A stretch of 64,000 nt of DNA from positions 310,001 to 374,000 of the forward strand of contig CAWDPQ010000009.1 in the NCBI GenBank assembly GCA_963804245.1, read 5' to 3'. The notes beneath the pieces are model-generated. The model did no database searches, was not told the DNA's origin, and was given only the letters and a program-made list of their open reading frames with translations. Of this stretch, positions 55,806 to 64,000 are shown piece by piece; positions within the stretch are counted from its first letter, which is position 1; each line of letters starts with the position of its first letter. Made by a program: the position numbers and the translations under genes. The stretch comes from CAWDPQ01 sp963804245. GTDB taxonomy: Bacteria > Acidobacteriota > Vicinamibacteria > Vicinamibacterales > 2-12-FULL-66-21.

Positions 55806-57692
55806 ATGCAGAAGGCCGGCACCCTGCGATTTCGTGATGGACTGCTCGGAAACTACGGCGATGTCCTGACGCCTGTGGCGCTCGAGGCGCTGAACGCGCT
55901 CGCGCCATTGAATGACGATCGCCGCGCACTGATGCGGGCGCGCATCGAACGGCGCGCGAAGCGCTCCCGCGACCGCGAGCGGATCGACTTTCTGCCGGCG
56001 ACGGCGACGATCGGGCGAACCCAGATTGCGGTCAGCGACGCCAGGGCCGGCCGATTCGACGGCGCGGAGATTCCCCCGGACCTGCAGCGGCAATGGATTC
56101 AGGGTACGGGCCCGGCGTCGCGGCCGCGGGCGCGGACGCCGGAAAGCATTCGCAACGTGGCCTACGCGCTGCTCTCGGGCGCCGACGGCTGGATGTTCGA
56201 CGGCGAAGATGCGCTCGGCCAGATCGACAGCATGTCGCTCGACAATCAGCGGAACCTGAAGCTGGCGTTGGCGAAGGCGGACGTCTTCATGACTGCGGCC
56301 GAGCAGGTCGCGGCCGAGATGAACAACTGGGCGAAAGGGTTCCTCGGCCGCCCGATCGTCGCCGATTGGCGGAAGCAACTCGATTTCACCACGCGAATTT
56401 TTCGCGCGCGCGGGCTTCACCTGGACGATCGTCATGTCCAGGCCTTGGACGGCCACGGGTTTTCCGCCTCGATCGTGGACATGGCGCTGTACGTCGCGAA
56501 CAATCACGACGTCTTGGGCCGGGAGAGCCGCAGCACTGTTCTCTATCTGCCGAAGATCCAGACGGCCGAAGAGGCCGCCCTCTGGAACGACATGATCGAT
56601 GCGCTCGAACGGCATCTGGGGCTGCCGCGAGGCACCGTCAAAGTCTACGTGCTCGTCGAGCAGGTCGAGGCTTGCTTCCAGCTGATGGAGATCCGTGCCG
56701 CGCTGGCGCCGCACTTCGTCGGCTTCAACACCGGCCGGTGGGATTACATCAACAGCGTCTCGGACGCTGCAGCCTGGGACACGCCTTTCATCAACCCGAA
56801 TATCGACGCCGTCACGATGACCTACGGCTACATGCGCGTGTACGAGGACCGCGTCAGGCGCGCGGTGAACACGCCCGATCGGAACGGCCGCTTTGCGTTG
56901 TGGCAGGGAGGCATGGAGCCGAACATCCCCGTCGGTTCTGAGGCGGGCGTCGAGGCGAGCATGAAACGGGCGGTCGCCGGTGCCGAACGCGAGCAGCGCG
57001 AGGGTGCCAGCGGCAAGTGGGTCGCTCACTGGAAAATGGTTCACATCGTCCGGCCGGTCTGGGAGAAGGCCGGCGCTGCTAACCAGCTCGGACGCAAGTT
57101 CCCACCGCTCACGTACGAGAAGGCGGATGCCGACGGTCTGTTCATGCTCGAGCCGGCCCCCCGCACGATCCGCGGTGCCCGCGATCTGGTCAGCGTCGCA
57201 GTTCAGTATGGCAACGCATTCAGTCGCGGCTTCCAGGCTGCGGCCCTCAAGCCTGCCGACTTCTTCGGCAACGACGATGTGCTGTATCTGATGGAGGACA
57301 TGGCCACGGGTGAGATCCGATTGAGCATCTTGTGGGAGTGGATCCACAAAGGGGCACGGATTACTTCTGCCGACGAGACGCTGGGTGTACGGGAAGGAGA
57401 TCCGTTCACCTTGGAGCTTTGCCGTAAGGTGATCGACGAGGAATACGAGAAACTACGTCGCGCCGGCAATCGAGACGTGCACGACGATTCGAAGGAAACG
57501 ACGCTTCCGATCGCCCGCGAGATCGTGGCGACGTACGTTGAGGAATCGACAAAGCTCCCCTGGTACGTCGATCTGCTGAACGTCAATTTGAACGTGCAGG
57601 ACCTGGCGACCGCGCGCGAACGGATCGCGCGCTACAAACAGGCGTTCAACGCCGATGGCACGCGCGTAACAGAGAATCTGGACTTCAAATAA
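55806..57692 (+). CDS. aceB: Malate synthase
   Basis: A 628-residue cytosolic enzyme of the malate synthase A type, condensing glyoxylate with acetyl-CoA in the glyoxylate shunt. The TIM barrel carries DGWMFDGEDALGQ (substrate-binding and metal-site acidic residues), KVYVLVEQVEACFQLMEI, GFNTGRWDYINSVSD and TMTYGYMRVYEDR. The C-terminal domain has FFGNDDVLYLMEDMATGEIR, with a catalytic Asp. It is somewhat longer than Escherichia coli AceB (533 residues). ATG 55806 follows GGAGG at 6 bp. No isocitrate lyase gene is adjacent. A long hairpin starts just after the stop. Confidence 0.9.
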   Translation: MQKAGTLRFRDGLLGNYGDVLTPVALEALNALAPLNDDRRALMRARIERRAKRSRDRERIDFLPATATIGRTQIAVSDARAGRFDGAEIPPDLQRQWIQGTGPASRPRARTPESIRNVAYALLSGADGWMFDGEDALGQIDSMSLDNQRNLKLALAKADVFMTAAEQVAAEMNNWAKGFLGRPIVADWRKQLDFTTRIFRARGLHLDDRHVQALDGHGFSASIVDMALYVANNHDVLGRESRSTVLYLPKIQTAEEAALWNDMIDALERHLGLPRGTVKVYVLVEQVEACFQLMEIRAALAPHFVGFNTGRWDYINSVSDAAAWDTPFINPNIDAVTMTYGYMRVYEDRVRRAVNTPDRNGRFALWQGGMEPNIPVGSEAGVEASMKRAVAGAEREQREGASGKWVAHWKMVHIVRPVWEKAGAANQLGRKFPPLTYEKADADGLFMLEPAPRTIRGARDLVSVAVQYGNAFSRGFQAAALKPADFFGNDDVLYLMEDMATGEIRLSILWEWIHKGARITSADETLGVREGDPFTLELCRKVIDEEYEKLRRAGNRDVHDDSKETTLPIAREIVATYVEESTKLPWYVDLLNVNLNVQDLATARERIARYKQAFNADGTRVTENLDFK

Positions 57693-57693
57693 G

Positions 57694-57757
57694 AAAAGGG
57701 GACACTCAACTTTTGTTCGAGGTGTCCTATTTCGCGAAAAGTTGAGTGTCCCCTTTT
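57694..57757. repeat. 21-bp perfect inverted repeat (REP-like hairpin, possible bidirectional terminator)
   Basis: AAAAGGGGACACTCAACTTT plus T (57694-57714) pairs perfectly with the sequence at 57737-57757 around a 22-bp loop. It sits between the convergent malate synthase and DUF1579 genes, starting at the malate synthase stop. Its make-up (AAAAGGGG outer edge, GACACTCAAC core) resembles REP elements mobilised by RAYT transposases; no RAYT gene is in the window. Confidence 0.7.
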
Positions 57758-57761
57758 CCGG

Positions 57762-58349
57762 TTAGGTGGTGCCCTTCTTGGTGGCCTTGCCTTCTTCCAT
57801 CACCGCCATCGGGCCGTTGTCGACGGACGCCTCCAGCTTGAACGAGTAGGAGGTCGGCGTTTCCTCCGTCACCGTCGCCCGGATCTTCATCGGTTTGCCT
57901 TCGACCGTGATGTCGTCAACCCATGTCCAGACCTTGCCATCAACATTCCCGCGTACGAAAATCGTATCGCCTCTGCTGCTGATGGAGTGGTAGCTGTAGC
58001 TCTTCCGGCCGGTGTCATAGGCCATCACCGACTGGCTGGTTGCCGGACCCATAGGGCCGGTTCCTTTCGATTTACACACCAGTTGGAATCCCCCGGCAAA
58101 CCACTCACACGTCTCCGTCGCGGTGATCTTGCCTCCGGGGCCCATTGGGGATGGCTTTGCTTCACCCTGGAACGTCCACTGGCCGGCAAAGTACCCAATC
58201 CGCTTTTGTTCGGGGCCGGGTTTGGGCGCCGGCGGTGGCTGGGCAGCGGCCGTCTTTTCGGCCCCTGGTTTGGCGGGCGGTGGCGCCTGGGCGACAAGCG
58301 GGGCCGTCACGACGAACAGCGCCACCACGACTGAGAACATCGACTTCAT
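57762..58349 (-). CDS. Secreted DUF1579-family protein
   Basis: A 195-residue exported protein. The signal peptide (MKSMFSVVVALFVVTAPL) is followed by a Pro/Ala-rich linker (AAAQPPPAPKPGPEQKR). A lipocalin-like DUF1579 domain then begins at IGYFAGQWTFQGEAKPSP and includes CEWFAGGFQLVCKSKG and YDTGRKSYSYHSIS. Function unknown; relatives are small-molecule-binding barrels. The start is preceded by AGGAGG. It follows uvrA by 34 bp on the same strand. Confidence 0.88.
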   Translation of the reverse strand: MKSMFSVVVALFVVTAPLVAQAPPPAKPGAEKTAAAQPPPAPKPGPEQKRIGYFAGQWTFQGEAKPSPMGPGGKITATETCEWFAGGFQLVCKSKGTGPMGPATSQSVMAYDTGRKSYSYHSISSRGDTIFVRGNVDGKVWTWVDDITVEGKPMKIRATVTEETPTSYSFKLEASVDNGPMAVMEEGKATKKGTT

Positions 58350-58383
58350 AAAAATCCTCCTGAACGATCCACGGATTATAGGC

Positions 58384-61284
58384 CTATCGGCGCCCGAGAT
58401 GTTCCTTCAGGAATCGTCCGGTGTGCGACGTTCGGCACCGAGCGATATCTTCGGGCGTGCCCGTGGCTACGACTTTGCCGCCGGCATGGCCTCCCTCGGG
58501 ACCCAGATCAATGACGTGATCCGCCGTCTTGATCACGTCCATGTGATGTTCGATCAAGAGCACGGTGTGCCCCGCATCCACGAGCTGGTTCAACGAGGCG
58601 AGGAGACGTTCGACGTCGGCCAGGTGCAGGCCGGTGGTTGGCTCGTCGAGGATGTAGACCGTGTGCTTCGACCGCTGCAGCGTGCTCAGCTCCGACGCGA
58701 TCTTGATGCGCTGCGCTTCGCCTCCGGACAGCGTCGTGGCCGATTGTCCGAGCGTCAGGTAGCCCAGCCCGAGATCGTTCAGGACCTGGATCTTCCGGCG
58801 CACGGTGGGCTCGCCTGCGAAAAACGTCACGCCTTCCTCGATCGACATGTTCAGAACGTCGTCGACAGTCTTGCCTCGGAGCGTCACCTCGAGTGTCTCG
58901 CTGTTGAAGCGAGCGCCTTTGCAGGCACCGCATGTGACTTCGACGTCCGGCATGAAATACAGCTGCGTCGTGATGACCCCTTCGCCCTGACATTCCTCGC
59001 AGCGGCCGCCTTTGACGTTGAAGCTGAAACGTCCCGGCTTGTAGCCACGCTCGACCGAGAGCGGAGCCAACGTGAACAGGTCGCGAATCGTGTCGTAGAA
59101 ACCCACGTAGGTCGCGGGATTCGAACGGCTGTTCCGTCCAATCGGGGATTGGTCGATGCTGACGACCTTGTGCACATGCTCCGTGCCGTCGACACCGTCA
59201 TGCTGTCCAGGCAGCGTGCGCGTATCCACCAGACGCTTCCACAACGCCTTGTAAAGGATCTCGTTGACGAGCGTGCTCTTGCCGGATCCCGATGCGCCGG
59301 TGATGGCCACCAGCTTGCCGAGCGGAAAGCAGACATCAATCGCCTTGAGATTGTTCTCCCGTGCCCCGCGTACCGTCAGCGTCTTGCCACTCTTGGTGCG
59401 CCGCTCTGCCGGCATCGCAATCGATCGTCTACCCGACAGGTATTGGCCGGTCGGCGAGGCCTTGCACGCGAGGATGTCCTTCACGTTGCCCTGGACCACG
59501 ACGCGCCCGCCGTGCACGCCTGGTCCGGGTCCCATCTCTACGAGATGATCGGCAGCGCGTATCGTCTCCTCGTCGTGCTCGACGACGATCACGGTGTTGC
59601 CAATGTCGCGAAGACTCTCGAGCGTCGCGATCATCTTGACGTTGTCCTTGGGGTGCAGGCCGATGCTCGGCTCGTCGAGCACGTACAGCATCCCCATGAG
59701 TCCTGAGCCGATCTGTGTGGACAGCCGGATGCGCTGCGATTCGCCACCGGAGAGCGTGCCCGACCGCCGGTTGAAGTTCAGATAGTCCAGGCCGATCCCC
59801 AACAGCAGCTCGAGCCTTGTGCGAATCTCCTTGAGCACCTGCCGTCCGGCATCGGCGCCACGACCGGACGGTTTGACTTTGTCGAGAAACGCGTGCAGCT
59901 CGTCGAAATTCAGTTGACCGATTTCGTACAGGTTCTTCTCGGCAACGGTGAACAGCAGCCGCGTGGCCCGCAAACGTGCCCCCTGGCAGTCGGGACAGGT
60001 GTGTTCGACCATCACCTTTTCGAGCCAGGCCTCCATCCGCGAGTTGGCTTCACCGCGCTGACGGTAGCGGCGATAGTGTCTCTCGATGCGGCGCGCGATA
60101 CCGCCGAACCCGACCTGACGACCCTCGTCCTGCGTGCGTTTGACCCGTGCGTCGGGAGGCACCGTCATGACGATCTTCTTGGGCTCGATGCCGTAGAGGA
60201 TGGCGGTCTTCACCTTCTCGGACAGCTCACGCCACGGCGTCTCGAGCGAAAACCCGATGGTCTTGGCGAGACTGAACATCATGTGGCCATCCCACGTGTC
60301 GGGGTTGTACCTGAACGCCTCCCGGACGAAACAACCGCCGACGATGCTGCGCTGGGGGTCGGGGATGAGCAACTCCGGGTGAGTGAGCTTGTCGACGCCG
60401 AGTCCGCCGCAGGTGCGGCAAGCGCTCTCGGGATTGTTGAACACGAAGAATTCCGGTGCGATGTCGCCGTAGACGAAGTGATGCGTCGGGCTGCACAGTT
60501 CCTTATAGAACTTGTCCTTCTCAGCCTTGCTCGCGCCTTTCAGCACGTCGATCTGCATGAGGCCGTCGCCAATCAGCAGCGTGGCCGCGACAGCCGCCCG
60601 GATGGCCTTCTCGTGCTTGCGGCCGACGATCAGCCGATCGACACACGCGTCCATATCCCGAACCGTCGATGCATCGAGCTCGACCGGTTCCGCGATATCA
60701 ACCGGCTTTCCGTCCACGATCAATCGCCGGCAGCCCTTCTTCCGGATTTCGGTGAAGACGAAATCCAGCTCCTCCCCGTACACCTTGAACACGGGCGCCC
60801 GCAGTTCGACCTCCGCTCCTTCGGGGAGCGACAGAATCGCTTCACGGATCTGAGCTGCGCCGCGGCTCGGCGTCGGTTCGCCGGTGCGAGGACAGTGCGC
60901 CTGGCCGATCGTCGCAAAGAGCAGGTTGAGATAACTCGCGATGTCGGTCATGGTTCCGACGGTCGAGCGGGGGTTGTTGACCAGTGTCTTCTGTTCGATC
61001 GAGATCACCGGCGAGAGCCCGAACACGAAGTCCACGTCCGGTTTTGCCACCTGCGCCACGAAGCGCTTGGCATAACTCGACAGCGACTCCATGTAGCGCC
61101 GCTGGCCCTCCGCGTAAATGGTGTCGAATGCCAGGCTCGACTTTCCCGAGCCGGACAGACCGGTGACGACGATCAGCTTGTCGCGCGGAAGCTCGAGCGA
61201 GATGTTTTTCAGGTTGTGTACGCGCGCGCCCTGAATGGCGATGGTGGAACGCGCGGTGGCTTTCTTGCCGTTTCGCGTTGCCAT
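58384..61284 (-). CDS. uvrA: Excinuclease ABC subunit UvrA
   Basis: A 966-residue DNA-damage sensor for nucleotide excision repair. It has two ABC ATPase modules: Walker A GLSGSGKSS (Lys48) and GASGSGKST (about residue 670), signature motifs LSGGESQRI and LSGGEAQRI, and Walker B regions VLDEPSIGLHP and ILDEPTTGLHL. The zinc-binding Cys pairs are CRTCGG and CPDCQGARL in the first half, and CEECQGEGV with CGACKGARF in the second. Length and order are normal for the family. It works with UvrB and UvrC, neither of which is here. It starts just after the nucleotidyltransferase stop (5 bp), suggesting one transcript. Confidence 0.98.
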   Translation of the reverse strand: MATRNGKKATARSTIAIQGARVHNLKNISLELPRDKLIVVTGLSGSGKSSLAFDTIYAEGQRRYMESLSSYAKRFVAQVAKPDVDFVFGLSPVISIEQKTLVNNPRSTVGTMTDIASYLNLLFATIGQAHCPRTGEPTPSRGAAQIREAILSLPEGAEVELRAPVFKVYGEELDFVFTEIRKKGCRRLIVDGKPVDIAEPVELDASTVRDMDACVDRLIVGRKHEKAIRAAVAATLLIGDGLMQIDVLKGASKAEKDKFYKELCSPTHHFVYGDIAPEFFVFNNPESACRTCGGLGVDKLTHPELLIPDPQRSIVGGCFVREAFRYNPDTWDGHMMFSLAKTIGFSLETPWRELSEKVKTAILYGIEPKKIVMTVPPDARVKRTQDEGRQVGFGGIARRIERHYRRYRQRGEANSRMEAWLEKVMVEHTCPDCQGARLRATRLLFTVAEKNLYEIGQLNFDELHAFLDKVKPSGRGADAGRQVLKEIRTRLELLLGIGLDYLNFNRRSGTLSGGESQRIRLSTQIGSGLMGMLYVLDEPSIGLHPKDNVKMIATLESLRDIGNTVIVVEHDEETIRAADHLVEMGPGPGVHGGRVVVQGNVKDILACKASPTGQYLSGRRSIAMPAERRTKSGKTLTVRGARENNLKAIDVCFPLGKLVAITGASGSGKSTLVNEILYKALWKRLVDTRTLPGQHDGVDGTEHVHKVVSIDQSPIGRNSRSNPATYVGFYDTIRDLFTLAPLSVERGYKPGRFSFNVKGGRCEECQGEGVITTQLYFMPDVEVTCGACKGARFNSETLEVTLRGKTVDDVLNMSIEEGVTFFAGEPTVRRKIQVLNDLGLGYLTLGQSATTLSGGEAQRIKIASELSTLQRSKHTVYILDEPTTGLHLADVERLLASLNQLVDAGHTVLLIEHHMDVIKTADHVIDLGPEGGHAGGKVVATGTPEDIARCRTSHTGRFLKEHLGRR

Positions 61285-61289
61285 GGTTC

Positions 61290-62222
61290 TCAGAAATGGT
61301 AGAAGGCCAGCTCCTGCACGTCCACGTTGCTCCGCTTCGTGAGCCGAACGGCCGTTGAAGCCTTGCCGATGACGCCTCGATCGGCGAGGTATTCGCAGGC
61401 GCTCGTGACTCCTTCCACGTCGAAGTTCCGCTTGAAGTGATCTTCGATCTCGGTGCAGGTGCGTGCCTCGCCGGCCTCGCGCAGATGCTGGATTACCGGC
61501 CGAAAGAGCGTCGATGTGCGGTCGGCGAGATACCGATCGACGGCGTCCAGGGCCGCCTGCACACGCTGACCCGTCTTCCTGGCGTTCAAGAGATCAACGT
61601 AGATCATCTTGAAGAAGGACGGATTCAGCGTCAACGCCCGCGGGATGACCTCGCGATCGACCAGGAGGCCGGCTCCGATCACTTCAATCTGCGCGAGCGG
61701 CGTTGCCGCATAGAGAATCCAGAGCGCGGTATAGTCCAGGTCGCCGCGCGTCAGGAACCATTTGTGAGCTTTGTAAATGGGAGAGAGCGCGTGGATGGCC
61801 GCGCGCAGCAATTGCAGCTCGATGTCTCGCCGGCCGATCTCACGCAGCCGTGCACAGAGATCGGCGATCGTCGTGTCGTGCGTATAGAGCAGACGTCCTT
61901 TGGCGAGGAGGGAATGCATGAACGAGTTGTGTGCCGAGCCCTCGACAATTGCCCGGAACTGAGCCCGCGGCACGAGCATGGCATGAACGTTGACGCCGTC
62001 GGCGTTGAGGGCCAGCGTCGTACTGTCCACCTTCTTGTCGTCGATGGTGACCAGCAGCAGGTCGATGTCCGACTTTGCCCAGACCGTATCGTGCGACAGG
62101 CTGCCGCAGAGCATGGCGGCGAGGATGGACTGATCGCCTTTGATCCGATCCACCAGCCCGTCGAGCGCCGCGGCGAACCGCCGCGGCGCCGATCCATCTT
62201 CAATCCCGTCGTCGAGGCTCAC
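61290..62222 (-). CDS. Nucleotidyltransferase-domain protein
   Basis: A 310-residue protein with an N-terminal polymerase-beta-type nucleotidyltransferase fold: CGSLSHDTVWAKSDIDLLLV (about 38-57) contains the G-S and D-x-D motifs. A helical C-terminal half includes KAHKWFLTRGDLDYTALWIL, similar to aminoglycoside-type or MNT-like proteins, and ends with a winged-helix-like segment (EIEDHFKRNFDVEGV; EYLADRGVIGKAS). I chose GTG 62222 (GGAAG upstream) because the longer reading from 62450 would run antisense into the intact DUF1080 gene. Function not known; it may modify a small molecule or a protein. Confidence 0.75.
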   Translation of the reverse strand: MSLDDGIEDGSAPRRFAAALDGLVDRIKGDQSILAAMLCGSLSHDTVWAKSDIDLLLVTIDDKKVDSTTLALNADGVNVHAMLVPRAQFRAIVEGSAHNSFMHSLLAKGRLLYTHDTTIADLCARLREIGRRDIELQLLRAAIHALSPIYKAHKWFLTRGDLDYTALWILYAATPLAQIEVIGAGLLVDREVIPRALTLNPSFFKMIYVDLLNARKTGQRVQAALDAVDRYLADRTSTLFRPVIQHLREAGEARTCTEIEDHFKRNFDVEGVTSACEYLADRGVIGKASTAVRLTKRSNVDVQELAFYHF

Positions 62223-62267
62223 AGGTCTTCCAGCTGAAACCTGCAGGCTAGTATAGTGGCCGCATTC

Positions 62268-63059
62268 ATGCGAAGCGTTGTCGCGCTGCTTGCCGTCGCT
62301 GCGCTGCTCCAGCAGCCGCCCCGCTACTCGCCGATCCAGGATGGCGAGCCGCACGGAGATCCACCCTACGTGCTCGAAGAGGGTTGGGAACCGCTGTTGA
62401 ACGGGAGAGACCTGGCCGGCTGGAAGGCCTGCGACGCTGAGGCCAAGCACGAGTGGTACACGACGAAGTTCGTGATGTTCGAGCGGATCCTCTCACCGAC
62501 GCGTCTGGGCGGACGGCCGGCGCCGAGCGGCGCCATGATCAACGGCCCCAACGGGCGCACTGCCAACTTCTGCACGGAGCGGACGTTCGGCGACATCGAG
62601 TTGTACCTCGAGTTCATGCTCGCGAAAGGCTCGAACTCAGGTGTCTACCTGCAAGGGCTGTACCAGATTCAGATCTTCGACAGCTGGGGATCCGCCGACC
62701 CGATCGAAACGTCGGATGCCGGTGCAATCTACCACCGCTGGGTCGATGGCCAAGGCGTCGGTGGCTCAGCGCCGCTCGTCAACGCCGCGCGCCGTCCGGG
62801 CGAATGGCAGTCCTACCAGGTCTGGTTCCGGGCGCCGCGCTTCGATGCCGGTGGAAAGAAGATCGCCCCCGCGCGCTTCGAGCGCGTGCTCTACAACGGC
62901 CTGCTCGTGCACAAGGAGGTCGATGCCGAGGGACCGACGCGGGCGCACCTGTCGATTCCCGAAGCGCCAAGCAATCCGTTGATGCTGCAAGGAGATCACG
63001 GGCCGGCCGCGTTTCGGAATATCTACGTACGTCCGCTCAGACCATTGATTGTTCGATAA
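62268..63059 (+). CDS. DUF1080 family protein (3-keto-disaccharide hydrolase-like)
   Basis: A 263-residue exported protein. The signal peptide (MRSVVALLAVAALLQQ) is followed by the family start EEGWEPLLNGRDLAGWKACD. FGDIELYLEFMLAKGSNSGV and YLQGLYQIQIFDSWG are the conserved concanavalin-like strands, and NPLMLQGDHGPAAFRNIYVR is the usual end. DUF1080 proteins include 3-keto-glycoside hydrolases and lyases, which fits the GMC dehydrogenase elsewhere in the window. Divergent from the nucleotidyltransferase gene. A GTG 12 bp upstream is a possible alternative start. Confidence 0.9.
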   Translation: MRSVVALLAVAALLQQPPRYSPIQDGEPHGDPPYVLEEGWEPLLNGRDLAGWKACDAEAKHEWYTTKFVMFERILSPTRLGGRPAPSGAMINGPNGRTANFCTERTFGDIELYLEFMLAKGSNSGVYLQGLYQIQIFDSWGSADPIETSDAGAIYHRWVDGQGVGGSAPLVNAARRPGEWQSYQVWFRAPRFDAGGKKIAPARFERVLYNGLLVHKEVDAEGPTRAHLSIPEAPSNPLMLQGDHGPAAFRNIYVRPLRPLIVR

Positions 63060-63131
63060 TCCAGCGGCAGCCGCGTGTCACGCTGCATCGCTTGTCCAAA
63101 ACCAACAGGAGAATGGAGAAAGGGAGAAATT

Positions 63132-63752
63132 ATGGTTGGCTCGCTAGTCGCCATCCTGATGGCCGCCAGCTTTTCCGCGATCGCCCAGAGCGGGCCTCTC
63201 GGGGAGTTCGACAGCCATGACGACGTCGGGGCGCCGGCCATTGCCGGGTCGGCGACATACAACGCTGCGACCAAGGAGTACACCGTGGCCGCCGCCGGCG
63301 TGAACATGTGGGGCACGCGCGACGAGTTCCACTTCGTGTGGAAGCGGATGACCGGAGATTTCACTGTCGAGGCGAAGGTCGAGCTCGTGGGGAAAGGAGT
63401 GAACGCTCATCGAAAAGCCGGCTTGATGGTGCGTTCAACCCACGACGCTGATGCGCCCTACGTGGACGGCGTCGTGCATGGCGATGGTCTGACGTCTCTT
63501 CAGTTCCGGCGGACGAAGGGCGGCATCACGGAAGAACAGAGAGTGACGACGAGCGGGGCTGAGCTCGTCAAAGTGGAGCGAAAGGGCAACACCTATACGT
63601 TTTCCGCTGCGAAGTCCGGTGAGCCCTTCATGACGACCGAGCTGGCGGACCTCGCGCTTGGGGACACGGTGTTGGTCGGTCTCGTTGTCTGCTCGCACGA
63701 TGCGGCGGTCACGGAACGCGCCATTTTCAGGGACGTGAAAATCGCCCGGTGA
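63132..63752 (+). CDS. Secreted LamG/DUF1349-like protein
   Basis: A 206-residue exported protein from ATG 63132 (GGGAGAAAT upstream): MVGSLVAILMAASFSAIAQ is the signal peptide. The mature part is one concanavalin-like beta-sandwich: GEFDSHDDVGAPAIAGSATY, EFHFVWKRMTGDFTVEAKVE, AHRKAGLMVRSTHDADAPYV, LQFRRTKGGITEEQ, and LVGLVVCSHDAAVTERAIFR. This module often precedes a TolB propeller in larger proteins, but here stands alone. It probably binds carbohydrate. Confidence 0.8.
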   Translation: MVGSLVAILMAASFSAIAQSGPLGEFDSHDDVGAPAIAGSATYNAATKEYTVAAAGVNMWGTRDEFHFVWKRMTGDFTVEAKVELVGKGVNAHRKAGLMVRSTHDADAPYVDGVVHGDGLTSLQFRRTKGGITEEQRVTTSGAELVKVERKGNTYTFSAAKSGEPFMTTELADLALGDTVLVGLVVCSHDAAVTERAIFRDVKIAR

Positions 63753-63755
63753 AGC

Positions 63756-63838
63756 GGGGGTCAGATCTTGTTTCTTGCACGTGTCCCAGATCTGTCTTCA
63801 GAAGAGGACAAACGTGCAAGAAACAAGATCTGACCCCC
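63756..63838. repeat. 27-bp perfect inverted repeat (REP-like hairpin)
   Basis: The arm at 63756-63782 (GGGGGTCAGATCTTGTTTCT then TGCACGT) pairs perfectly with 63812-63838 around a 29-bp loop that has its own partial symmetry (CAGATCTGTCTTC). It begins right after the stop of the LamG-like gene and ends 3 bp before the stop of the permease on the other strand, so it separates convergent genes as the 57694-57757 element does. Confidence 0.75.
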
Positions 63839-63841
63839 ACA

Positions 63842-64000
<159 letters not shown>

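Noticed and set aside
61290..62450. Extending the nucleotidyltransferase upstream to 62450
   Set aside because: The extension is antisense to the intact DUF1080 signal peptide and mature start; GTG 62222 has a ribosome-binding site and fits the domain boundary.

Overview
GC-rich chromosomal DNA, most likely from an uncultivated Acidobacteriota close to Vicinamibacteria (an inference from gene content: five loci for MacB/FtsX-type permeases of the acidobacterial ADOP class, a PadR-permease pair, quinoprotein dehydrogenase, DUF1080, CehA/McbA hydrolase, GxxExxY and bactofilin families). I see no rRNA, tRNA, integrase, transposase, phage gene or CRISPR array. Where one lesion interrupts an otherwise complete gene I kept the type CDS and described the lesion; genes needing several corrections, or with large deletions, are typed pseudogene.

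Layout. 0-6.5 kb: CehA/McbA hydrolase followed by an ADOP permease, and a collapsed ADOP remnant. 6.5-11.4 kb: MFS transporter coupled to a DNA adenine methylase, then a DegT aminotransferase with a Gfo/Idh/MocA dehydrogenase. 11.4-19.6 kb: an unusual small-gene island with a Crp/Fnr regulator, a GroEL paralogue, an RsbRD-like sensor kinase, an omega-like RNA polymerase subunit, two divergent paralogous secreted proteins and several tiny membrane or coiled-coil proteins. Four perfect and two near-perfect TGTGC-N6-GCACA dyads lie between these genes; I propose they form a local regulon of the Crp/Fnr protein. 19.9-24.8 kb: metallo-beta-lactamase-fold hydrolase, dihaem cytochrome c, TIM-barrel isomerase, a haem-less cytochrome remnant and a PQQ dehydrogenase whose start contains an 8-bp tandem repeat. 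24.8-33.2 kb: PadR plus ADOP, bactofilin, YdeI-like protein, broken ADOP, GxxExxY, and a DinB/tRNA-binding fusion.

33.2-43.6 kb is repeat-rich and nearly every gene is frameshifted: a winged-helix/TPR regulator, small proteins, alpha/beta hydrolase, Oar-like TonB-dependent receptor, methyltransferase and LigD. 43.6-51.9 kb is mostly intact and looks like secreted or periplasmic sugar oxidation: FAD oxidoreductase, sulfatase, GMC oxidoreductase with its gluconate-dehydrogenase-type small subunit, TIM-barrel isomerase and a lactonase-type propeller. 51.9-55.5 kb is a broken, very large M36 metalloprotease with Calx-beta and CARDB domains. 55.8-64 kb holds malate synthase, DUF1579, UvrA, a nucleotidyltransferase, DUF1080, a LamG-like secreted protein and the end of another ADOP permease.

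Two genome-level signals cut across the regions. One is a dispersed GC-rich repeat of about 200 bp (8.7, 33.3, 40.7, partly 49.8 kb, plus a tandem array at 33.4-33.8 kb) that abuts gene ends and seems to supply altered C-termini. The other is clustered single-base frameshifts, which may be genuine decay or local consensus error; this cannot be settled from the sequence alone.
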